This document shows, piece after piece, positions 8,311-15,623 of a stretch of DNA of 64,000 nucleotides. The notes under the pieces are model-generated. The model was not told the origin of the DNA, did no database searches, and saw nothing but the letters and a program-made list of their open reading frames with translations. Within the stretch, counting starts at the first letter, position 1; each line of letters opens with the position of its first letter. Both the position numbers and the translations under genes were made by a program. This DNA is from Acidobacteriota bacterium. Lineage in GTDB: Bacteria; Acidobacteriota; Aminicenantia; Aminicenantales; Saccharicenantaceae. Where the stretch lies: positions 865,846 through 929,845 of the forward strand of contig JBDKSB010000012.1 in NCBI GenBank assembly GCA_039683095.1, read 5' to 3'.

Positions 8311-10662
8311 ATGACCGAACGGATGAAGGCGAAGAAGAAGAGGCCGCTTTGGCCCGCCGCGGCGGTCCTGCTGGCCGGGGCCGGTCTGGCGGCCTTTTTC
8401 CTGCTGCGCCCGCGGGCCGCGGATTTCGCCGGGCTGCGGGACGGCAGGGACTTCAGCGTCATCCTGATCACGGTGGACACCCTGCGGGCCGACAAGGTCG
8501 GCTGCTACGGCAATCCCGGCGTCCGGACGCCGGCGATCGACGGCTTCGCCGCCCGGGGCGTCCGCTTCGCCGGCTGCATCTCCCAGACGCCCCTGACCCT
8601 GCCGTCCCACACGACCATCATGACCGGCACCCTGCCGCCCTATCACGGCGTCCGCGACAACGGCGGTTTCGTCGTCCCCTCGGAGCTCGAGACCATGGCC
8701 GAGGCGTTCAAGCGGAAGGGCTACGACACCGCGGCCTTCGTCGCCGCCTATGTCGTCGATTCCAAGTGGGGCCTGAACCAGGGCTTCGACACCTACTTCG
8801 ACAAGTTCGACTTGAGCCGCTTCGAGCGCATCTCGCTTGGCGAGGTCCAGCGGCCGGCCAACGAGGTCCTGGACGAGGCCCTGGGCTGGCTCGACAAGAA
8901 GAAGGACGGCAAGTTCTTCGCCTGGATCCACCTCTACGACCCGCACACGCCCTACGAGCCGCCCGAGCCGTTCAAGTCCGAATACGGCCAGAACCCTTAC
9001 CTCGGTGAGATCGCCTTCGCCGACAGCCAGCTGGCCCGCCTGAACGATTTCATCGACCGGGCGGGGCTGCGGGACCGCCTTTTCCTCGTCCTGGCCGGCG
9101 ACCACGGCGAGAGCCTGGGCGAGCACCGGGAGAGCAGCCACGGCTTCTTCCTATACCAGGGCGCATTGCACGTCCCGCTCATCGTCGTCACGCCGTTCAA
9201 GCCCCTCCAGGGTGTCGTCGCCAACGGGACGGTCGGCCTGGTCGACGTCATGCCGACGATCTGCGACATGGCCGGCCTGCCCGTGCCAGCGGCGGTCCAG
9301 GGCCGGAGCCTGGTCCCCGATCTCTTCCGCCCCGGCGCCGCGGCCGGCCGCCTGGCCTATTCGGAGACCTATTACCCCCGCTATCACTACGGCTGGTCCG
9401 AGCTCCGGAGCGTCCAGGACGGCCGGTACAAACTCATCCTGGCCCCGGTGCCCGAGCTCTACGATCTCGAGGCCGACCCGCGCGAACAGAAGAACCTCGT
9501 CTACATCGAGAAGAGGGTCTACGAAGACCTCTCGGCCAGGGCCAGGGCCATGATGGCCGAGGCCGGCCGGAACGGCCTGGAGGTCGATCTCAAGAAGGTC
9601 GACGAGGAGACCCGGGAGAAGCTGGCCGCCCTCGGCTACATCGGCTCGTTCACCGACTCGTCGAAGCTCCAGGGCCGGAAGCTGGCCGACCCCAAGGACA
9701 AGATCGGCATCTTCAACGAGCTGTCCCGGGCCCGCGAGGACGGCCTGGCCGGCGATCCCGACCGTGCCATCGCGGCCATCCGGGCCATCATCGCCGAGGA
9801 CCCGGCCATCGGCGACGCCCATTTCGGCCTGGGCAACGTACTCTTCAAGGCCCGGCGCTTCCCCGAGGCCCTGGAGGCCTTCTCCAAGGCCCTTGACCTC
9901 AAGCCCGACGACTCGTTCGCCGCCATCAACGTGGCCAACTGCTATCAGGCCATGGGCCGCTACGACGAGGCCGAGAAGTTCGTCCTCGACTACGTCGCCC
10001 GCGGCTTCGAGGACTCCCAGCTCTACTTCCTGCTCGGCAACATCAAGGTCCACCACGGCCAGCCTGACAAGGCCATCCCCTATTTCGAGAAGTGCCTGGC
10101 GGTCAACCCGATGTCGGCCTCGGCCTACAACGCGCTGGGGGCGGTCTACCTCACGCTCGACGGCCCGGGCGACCTGGAGCGGGCCGACCGGGCCTTCGCC
10201 TCCGCCGCGGCCATCAACCCGGCCTTGACCAGCCTGCGTTACAACACGGCCCAGGTCCGCGAGAAGCAGGGCCGGCTGGAGGAGGCCGCCGCCCTCTACG
10301 GCCAGGAGATCCAGGACACGCCCAAGAGCTACAAGGCCCTCTACAACCTGTCCCGGGTCTATCGCCAGATGGGCCGGGAGGAAGAGGAGCTCCGGACGCT
10401 GCGGCGGACGATGGAGGTCGAGCCGGATTTCCCGCTGGCCTATTTCCACGCCGCCCGCATCCTGCTCCGGCGCGGCGGGGATTACCACGAGGCCATCGCC
10501 CTGGCCCTGAAGGGCATCGAGCTGCGGCCGGCCCCGGCCGAGCTGCCGCTCGGCTACTTCCTCCTGGCGGATCTCTACAACCGCGTCGGCGACGACGCCC
10601 GTTCGGCGGAGAACGCCAGAAAAGGACAGGCGGCCGCGGCCGCCGCGGCCAGCCGGAAGTAA
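8311..10662 (+). CDS. Membrane-anchored sulfatase/phosphatase-fold protein with TPR domain
   Basis: 783 residues. A single N-terminal membrane segment (about 14-32) would place the rest outside the cytoplasm. Residues 48-440 are an alkaline-phosphatase-superfamily sulfatase fold: ITVDTLRADKVGCYG, TLPSHTTIMTG, LAGDHGESLGEH. The nucleophile position of the sulfatase motif (Cys or Ser in C/S-x-P-S-R) is Thr96 here and the Arg is His100, so formylglycine formation is not possible. A Thr nucleophile is used by lipoteichoic-acid synthase and phosphoethanolamine transferases, so a phospho-transfer role is conceivable. From about 470 to 775 run TPR repeats (for example AHFGLGNVLFKARRFPEALE). Sulfatase activity itself is doubtful. 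Confidence 0.85.
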   Translation: MTERMKAKKKRPLWPAAAVLLAGAGLAAFFLLRPRAADFAGLRDGRDFSVILITVDTLRADKVGCYGNPGVRTPAIDGFAARGVRFAGCISQTPLTLPSHTTIMTGTLPPYHGVRDNGGFVVPSELETMAEAFKRKGYDTAAFVAAYVVDSKWGLNQGFDTYFDKFDLSRFERISLGEVQRPANEVLDEALGWLDKKKDGKFFAWIHLYDPHTPYEPPEPFKSEYGQNPYLGEIAFADSQLARLNDFIDRAGLRDRLFLVLAGDHGESLGEHRESSHGFFLYQGALHVPLIVVTPFKPLQGVVANGTVGLVDVMPTICDMAGLPVPAAVQGRSLVPDLFRPGAAAGRLAYSETYYPRYHYGWSELRSVQDGRYKLILAPVPELYDLEADPREQKNLVYIEKRVYEDLSARARAMMAEAGRNGLEVDLKKVDEETREKLAALGYIGSFTDSSKLQGRKLADPKDKIGIFNELSRAREDGLAGDPDRAIAAIRAIIAEDPAIGDAHFGLGNVLFKARRFPEALEAFSKALDLKPDDSFAAINVANCYQAMGRYDEAEKFVLDYVARGFEDSQLYFLLGNIKVHHGQPDKAIPYFEKCLAVNPMSASAYNALGAVYLTLDGPGDLERADRAFASAAAINPALTSLRYNTAQVREKQGRLEEAAALYGQEIQDTPKSYKALYNLSRVYRQMGREEEELRTLRRTMEVEPDFPLAYFHAARILLRRGGDYHEAIALALKGIELRPAPAELPLGYFLLADLYNRVGDDARSAENARKGQAAAAAAASRK

Positions 10663-10669
10663 GGCCTGA

Positions 10670-11602
10670 TCAGATCTGGAACTTCCGCTCGATGGCGGCC
10701 TTGCTGCCGTCGGTCGCGTTGGTGACGAGGGCGCTCAGCGTATAGGGGCCGGGCTTGAGCGGAGCGCTGGCCTCGACGGTGAAATCCCCGGCCAGGACCT
10801 CCTTCAGGCGGCTCTCCGGGATATCGAGGGGATAGCTCTTGGTGAAGGCCCAGGCTTCCCGGCCTTCGGTGTCGGAGACCTTCATCACGACCTCGAGGGT
10901 CGTCCGGAGTGACTGCCCCCCGGACTTCATCCAGATGCTTTTGTAAGGAACGGTCAGCACGAACCGGGCCGTCTCCTTGTCGGCGACCTGGATCGAGACC
11001 TCGAGCCCGGCGATGCTAGACGCGTAACGAACGCCGCCCGCCTGGGGCAGCCCTTCGCGCGGCAGGTTGAACTCCCGCTGGGCCTGGGTGATCACGGCGA
11101 TCTGCCCGGCGCTGTCCGGGGAGATCTTGTAGTCGTCGTTCCAGTACTCGTCGATGAAGACGATGGCGACCATGCCGTACCACCAGATCTCGGTGGGCAG
11201 GCCGTAGAACGTGACGCCACGCGGATAGGTGATGCGGGTGTCCGGGGGCCCGAGCGTGATGTAGACCCGGCCGCGGTCCTGGAGCCAGCCCGGGGCGCCG
11301 CCGCCGGAGAAGAGCCTGTTGGACCGCTCGATCCGGTTGTAGTACTCGATCTTGTACTCGTTCTCGGGGCTGACGGGGGTCGGGTCCCGCCGCTTCCAGA
11401 AGTCCTCGATGAACGGCTCCCGGGCCTCGGGAGCCAGGGCCAGGAAGGCCCGGCGCTCCTCCGGCGTGATCGTGTAGCGGACCTTGGAGATGAAATCCCG
11501 GCTCTTGGGATCGAGCTGCTTCAGGGCGCCCGACGAAGCGCAAGCGCCGGCAAGCAGCATCGTCCCCAGGGCCAGGGCCCAAACCCTGACTGAGACGGAC
11601 AT
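10670..11602 (-). CDS. GWxTD-domain lipoprotein
   Basis: 310 residues. N-terminal lipoprotein signal with lipobox LAGAC (Cys21). The GWxTD core is present: FWKRRDPTPVSPENEY, then GWLQDRGRVYITLGPP (Thr of the motif replaced by Gln), then IWWYGMVAIVFIDEYW. A C-terminal beta domain follows. Its ATG shares one base with the TGA of the upstream gene (TGATG at 11604-11600), so translation is probably coupled. The pair likely forms a surface or periplasmic complex, but no function is known for the family. Confidence 0.82.
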   Translation of the reverse strand: MSVSVRVWALALGTMLLAGACASSGALKQLDPKSRDFISKVRYTITPEERRAFLALAPEAREPFIEDFWKRRDPTPVSPENEYKIEYYNRIERSNRLFSGGGAPGWLQDRGRVYITLGPPDTRITYPRGVTFYGLPTEIWWYGMVAIVFIDEYWNDDYKISPDSAGQIAVITQAQREFNLPREGLPQAGGVRYASSIAGLEVSIQVADKETARFVLTVPYKSIWMKSGGQSLRTTLEVVMKVSDTEGREAWAFTKSYPLDIPESRLKEVLAGDFTVEASAPLKPGPYTLSALVTNATDGSKAAIERKFQI

Positions 11603-13668
11603 CAGTCCTCCTTGATCTTGCCCTGGATGTCGGCCAGCTTCTTGGCGAGCTCGGGCTGCGACGGGTTGAGCTCGAGCGACTTCTTCCAGGCCGTGATGGC
11701 CCCGGCCAAGTCGCCGGTCTTGACATAACAGTCGCCGATCGCGTTGAGTACGTTGAGGTTCGTCCCGGAGTAGGTCAGGTAATCCTTATAAAAAGCGGCG
11801 GCCTCCGCGTAGCGGCCGAGGGCCTGGGCGCTCTCGCCGAGGTACTGGGCGAACTCGAAGTTCTTCCTGTCCCGGTAGAACGGCAGGGCCACGGAGTGGA
11901 GACCGTCGTAATCCTTGGCTTCGTAAAGAACGCGGCAGAGGTCGAGGGCGTAGGCCGCTGACCCCGGCGCCCGCCGCGAGGCCTCTTCGAGGAGCGGCCG
12001 GGCCTTGGCCAGGTCGCCCTTCTGGAAATACTGCATGCCGCGGATGTCGGCATAGGAGGGGTCGCCGGCGGCGGGCAGCGGCGCGTACATGATCCAGGCG
12101 CGCGGCAGGGCCGTGTTGGCCGTGACGTAGAACGCCGCCTTGGACGTCAGGACGGCTGTCCTGGACGCGTCGAGCAGCTCGACCTGGGCCGTGTAGTAGT
12201 CCGGCGGGAAATTCGCCAGCGGGAAGTCCTCGAAGACCCGGAAGGGGTCGCCCGCGCCGGCCAGGGACTTGCTGATGGCAGCCACGACCTGGTCGTTCCG
12301 GACCATCGTGATGGACAGGCTGCCGCCGGCCTTCAGCGCTTCGGTCAGGCCGCCGAGCTCGCAGAACAGGGTCAGCGTGTTCTGGACCGTGAAATCGTTG
12401 CGGGGGGAGGCGACGAGCTGGGTCTCCCCGACCGTGAAGGGCTTGATCTGTCCGGCAAAGGCAAGATTGCGGACGACCCGGTTGGCCAGGAGGGGCGCGC
12501 TCAGGGTCAGGGTCCGGGCCGGCGGGATATTGACGGCCGCCTCGACCGAGGTGAATTCCTTGGAGACCGTGTTCTTCCAGAGCAGGCTGATCTTGTAATC
12601 GCCCTCGATGAGCGGGAAGGAATCCTGGAGTGAGACCTTGCGGTCCCTGACCTTGGCGAACTGCTCTTCGTTGAGCTCCAGCGGGATCTTGCGGTCGAAC
12701 TGGTAGACGGTCTTGCCGTTAGCGTCGGAGACGATGCCGTTGACGTCGAAGACCGTCCGGTAGAGGCCCTCGATGCGCTCGATGCTGAGACGGGACGGCT
12801 CGATGAGGTAGTGGACGAAGGCCCGGCCGGCGGCGTCCCGGGCGACCTGGACCATGGCGTCGTTCTCGATGTAATTGGCCGTGTACTCGACCTCGACGAT
12901 GTCCTTGTACTTGAGGAGCTTCTCGGCGTAGGAGTCCTTGACGCTCTCGTAGCCCATCCGGGGGATCTTCTGGCTGATCAGGATGTCGGAGGCCGGGGTG
13001 GGGTTCATGCCCTGGACGTACTCGCCGGGGATGAGGGACATCGACAGGTCGGCCAGGACCGCGTTGCGCTGCCGCAGCTCGCCCCAGGCCTGGAGGTAGT
13101 TGGTCATGTCGCCGTTGTAGAAGGGCATGAGCTTCTGGGGCCCGTCCCGGACCGGGGAGTAGAGGATATAGTCGCCGCCGCCGTCCTTCTTGAAGAACAC
13201 GACGTAGAAGGAGTTGGGCATCCCGCCGCCCATCTGCCCCTGGTAGAACCAGACGATCATCGGGTAGACGTCGGTTTCGTTCTCGTAGCGCTCGATCGTC
13301 TTCGGCTCGCCCAGCGTGATATAGACCCGGCCCATGTCGGACCGCCAGCCGCCGGCCTTGAGGCCGCGGCCGAACCACAAGTTGGAGTACTGGATGCGGC
13401 GGTAGTGCTCGTCCTTGAACTTGTTCTCGGGCGTCGACGGGTCCTCGTCCCGGGCCTTCCAGAAGGCCGTGATGAACATATCCCGCTCCCGGTCGTTGGC
13501 CAGCCGGAGGAAGACGGACTTTTCCTTGGGCGAGATGATGTAGGGGACTTCCTCTTCGATCCAGGAGCGGAAGCGCTCGGGCAGGTCCCTGACGGCGGCC
13601 TTCTGCGCTGCTGCGGGAAGCGCGGCCAGAGTCAAAGCGCCAAGAAGAGCGACGGTTCGAAGCTTCAT
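11602..13668 (-). CDS. GWxTD-domain secreted protein with C-terminal TPR repeats
   Basis: 688 residues. I start at ATG 13668 because AAAGGA lies 6 bases upstream and a signal peptide begins there (MKLRTVALLGALTLAALPAA); the frame extends 21 codons further without a signal. The GWxTD domain covers about residues 30-230: FWKARDEDPSTPENKF, GWRSDMGRVYITLGEP, IVWFYQGQMGGGMPNSFY. A beta-rich middle and TPR repeats (about 530-688, for example LNAIGDCYVKTGDLAGAITAW) follow. It is a paralog of the protein cut by the left edge. First gene of a two-gene operon. Confidence 0.85.
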   Translation of the reverse strand: MKLRTVALLGALTLAALPAAAQKAAVRDLPERFRSWIEEEVPYIISPKEKSVFLRLANDRERDMFITAFWKARDEDPSTPENKFKDEHYRRIQYSNLWFGRGLKAGGWRSDMGRVYITLGEPKTIERYENETDVYPMIVWFYQGQMGGGMPNSFYVVFFKKDGGGDYILYSPVRDGPQKLMPFYNGDMTNYLQAWGELRQRNAVLADLSMSLIPGEYVQGMNPTPASDILISQKIPRMGYESVKDSYAEKLLKYKDIVEVEYTANYIENDAMVQVARDAAGRAFVHYLIEPSRLSIERIEGLYRTVFDVNGIVSDANGKTVYQFDRKIPLELNEEQFAKVRDRKVSLQDSFPLIEGDYKISLLWKNTVSKEFTSVEAAVNIPPARTLTLSAPLLANRVVRNLAFAGQIKPFTVGETQLVASPRNDFTVQNTLTLFCELGGLTEALKAGGSLSITMVRNDQVVAAISKSLAGAGDPFRVFEDFPLANFPPDYYTAQVELLDASRTAVLTSKAAFYVTANTALPRAWIMYAPLPAAGDPSYADIRGMQYFQKGDLAKARPLLEEASRRAPGSAAYALDLCRVLYEAKDYDGLHSVALPFYRDRKNFEFAQYLGESAQALGRYAEAAAFYKDYLTYSGTNLNVLNAIGDCYVKTGDLAGAITAWKKSLELNPSQPELAKKLADIQGKIKED

Positions 13669-13773
13669 GGAGGGTCCTTTCGAGCCCGAGGCACGGCAAT
13701 TCAGTTTACCGCGTTTGCGGCGGTTTTTCAACTTGCATTCGCCCGCCGCATCTCCTACACTGGACCCTCCATC

Positions 13774-15069
13774 ATGAGATTCCTAGCCGATCTCCATATC
13801 CATTCGAAGTACTCGCGCGCCACGGCCAAGGACATGGTCCTCGAGACCCTGGCGCCCTGGGCCAAGGTTAAGGGCATCTCCCTGCTGGCCACCGGCGATT
13901 TCACCCATCCGGAGTGGCTGTTCCTGATGAAGGAGCGGCTCGAGCCAATGGGCAACGGCTTCCTGCGGCTCAAGAACGGGACGACGGCCCTGGACGCTCC
14001 GCCGTTCAGGGGCCTGCCGGCCCTGTCCAGGCCGGTCGCCTTCATCCTGTCCTCGGAGCTGAGCTTCATCTATTCGAAGGGCGGCAAGGTCCGCAAGGTC
14101 CACGTCATGCTCCTGGCCCCCGACTTCGAATCCGTCGAGCGGGTCAACCGGCGCCTCCAGGCGGTCGGCAACCTGGCCTCGGACGGCCGGCCGATCCTGG
14201 GCCTGGACGTGCGCCTCTTCTGCCGGATGGTGGCCGAGGCCGCGCCGCGGGCCGTGGTCATCCCCTCGCACATCTGGACGCCCTGGTTCTCGCTCTTCGG
14301 GGCCAACTCCGGCTTCGACTCGATCGAGGAGTGCTTCGAGGAGATGACGCCCTCGATCTTCGCCCTGGAGACGGGCCTGTCGTCGGACCCGCCGATGAAC
14401 CGGCGGCTGTCCGCGCTCGACCGCTACGCCCTCGTCTCCAACTCCGACGCCCATTCGCCCGCGAAGATCGGGCGCGAGGCCAACGCCTTCGACACCGAGT
14501 TCAGCTTCCGCGGCCTCATGGACGCCCTGCGGGCCAACGACCCGGCCCGCTTCCTCTACACCGTCGAGTTCTTCCCCGAGGAGGGCAAGTACCATTACGA
14601 CGGCCACCGCAAGTGCGGCGTCGTTTCGTCGCCGCGCGAGAGCCTCAAGACGAACGACGTCTGCCCGAAGTGCGGCAAGAAGCTGACGATCGGCGTCCTG
14701 CACCGCGTCGAGGAGCTGGCCGACCGCGAGTCCGGGGCCGAGCGGCCCGGCCCCGTCCCCTTCAAGAACCTCGTCCCGCTCAACGAGGTCATCGCCGAGG
14801 CCCTGGGCAAGACGCCCGAGTGCCAGGGCGTCTGGGACCTCTACTTCCGGTTCATCCGCGAGTTCGGGGACGAGCACGCCATCCTGACCGAGGTCCCGAC
14901 GTCCGAGCTGGCCCGGATCTCCCCCGAGAAGGTGGCCGAGGGGATCGACCGCATGCGCCGGGGCCAGGTCTCCATCGCCCCCGGCCACGACGGCGAGTAT
15001 GGCCGGATCAGCCTCTTCGGCGAGGGCCCGTCGCCCGACGCCTGCTCCCCCCAGCTGTCCCTCTTCTGA
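13774..15069 (+). CDS. EndoQ-like PHP-domain DNA repair endonuclease
   Basis: 431 residues, starting MRFLADLHIHSKYSRATAKD. Metal-binding PHP motifs appear in order: DLHIHSKYSR, TGDFTHP, HIWTPWFS, SNSDAHSP. A C-terminal zinc-finger-like stretch (HRKCGVV ... CPKCGKK, about 285-310) and a helical tail follow. This matches the TIGR00375/EndoQ family, known in Thermococcales and some Bacillus, which nicks DNA 5' of deaminated bases such as hypoxanthine and uracil. A weak TTGCAT-N17-TACACT promoter could lie at 13733-13761, 12 bases before the ATG. The open frame upstream of 13774 is antisense to the GWxTD gene and is not used. Confidence 0.8.
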   Translation: MRFLADLHIHSKYSRATAKDMVLETLAPWAKVKGISLLATGDFTHPEWLFLMKERLEPMGNGFLRLKNGTTALDAPPFRGLPALSRPVAFILSSELSFIYSKGGKVRKVHVMLLAPDFESVERVNRRLQAVGNLASDGRPILGLDVRLFCRMVAEAAPRAVVIPSHIWTPWFSLFGANSGFDSIEECFEEMTPSIFALETGLSSDPPMNRRLSALDRYALVSNSDAHSPAKIGREANAFDTEFSFRGLMDALRANDPARFLYTVEFFPEEGKYHYDGHRKCGVVSSPRESLKTNDVCPKCGKKLTIGVLHRVEELADRESGAERPGPVPFKNLVPLNEVIAEALGKTPECQGVWDLYFRFIREFGDEHAILTEVPTSELARISPEKVAEGIDRMRRGQVSIAPGHDGEYGRISLFGEGPSPDACSPQLSLF

Positions 15070-15082
15070 GCCGGCCGGCGAT

Positions 15083-15111
15083 TTGACAAAGCCCAGACCG
15101 GCACTTATATT
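15083..15111 (+). promoter_or_regulatory. Sigma-70 promoter for bifunctional-nuclease-family gene
   Basis: TTGACA (15083-15088), 17-base spacer, TATATT (15106-15111). A near-consensus promoter that gives a leader of about 14 bases. Confidence 0.8.
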
Positions 15112-15131
15112 GGAGTCGGTACAGGCGGGCC

Positions 15132-15617
15132 ATGGAAATCGAAATGAAGGTCAAGGGTCTCGTCGTGGACCCGATATCCAAGATGCCGATCGTCGTGCTT
15201 GAGAACCCCCGCAACGAGCAGATCCTGCCCATCTGGATCGGCGTCTTCGAAGCCAACGCCATCGCCCTGACGATCGAGAACGTGCCGACGCCCCGGCCCA
15301 TGACCCACGACCTGCTGAAGAGCTTCCTGGAGAAGCTCGGCATCTCCATCGAGAAGATCGTCGTCAACGACGTCCGGAACAACACTTTCTTCGCCCTCAT
15401 CCACTGCCGCCGGGCCGAGGAGGCCATCGTCATCGATTCGCGTCCTTCCGACGCCATCGCCCTGGCCCTGCGGATGAGCTCGCCGATCTTCGTTGAGGAA
15501 CAGGTGGTCAAGAAGGCCAACGGCCTGAGGTTCGACGAGAAGGTCGAATCCTCCGAGAAGCTGCGGAAATGGCTCGAAACCCTGCAGCCGGAGGATTTCG
15601 GCAAGTACAAGATGTAA
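15132..15617 (+). CDS. Bifunctional nuclease family protein (BFN/DUF151)
   Basis: 161 residues. The sequence shows the BFN/DUF151 core: VVLENPRNEQILPIWIG, the conserved MTHDLLKSFLEKLG, the NNTFFALI strand and SRPSDAIALALR. Family members have reported nuclease activity (plant BFN1) and similar proteins are widespread in bacteria without firm function. It has its own strong promoter and ends 6 bases from the stop of the convergent LptFG gene, so no terminator fits between them. Confidence 0.85.
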   Translation: MEIEMKVKGLVVDPISKMPIVVLENPRNEQILPIWIGVFEANAIALTIENVPTPRPMTHDLLKSFLEKLGISIEKIVVNDVRNNTFFALIHCRRAEEAIVIDSRPSDAIALALRMSSPIFVEEQVVKKANGLRFDEKVESSEKLRKWLETLQPEDFGKYKM

Positions 15618-15623
15618 TAGGGC

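Noticed and set aside
12811..13773. Upstream extension of the EndoQ-like gene
   Set aside because: That part is antisense to the GWxTD gene; the PHP domain and its motif DLHIHS begin right after ATG 13774.
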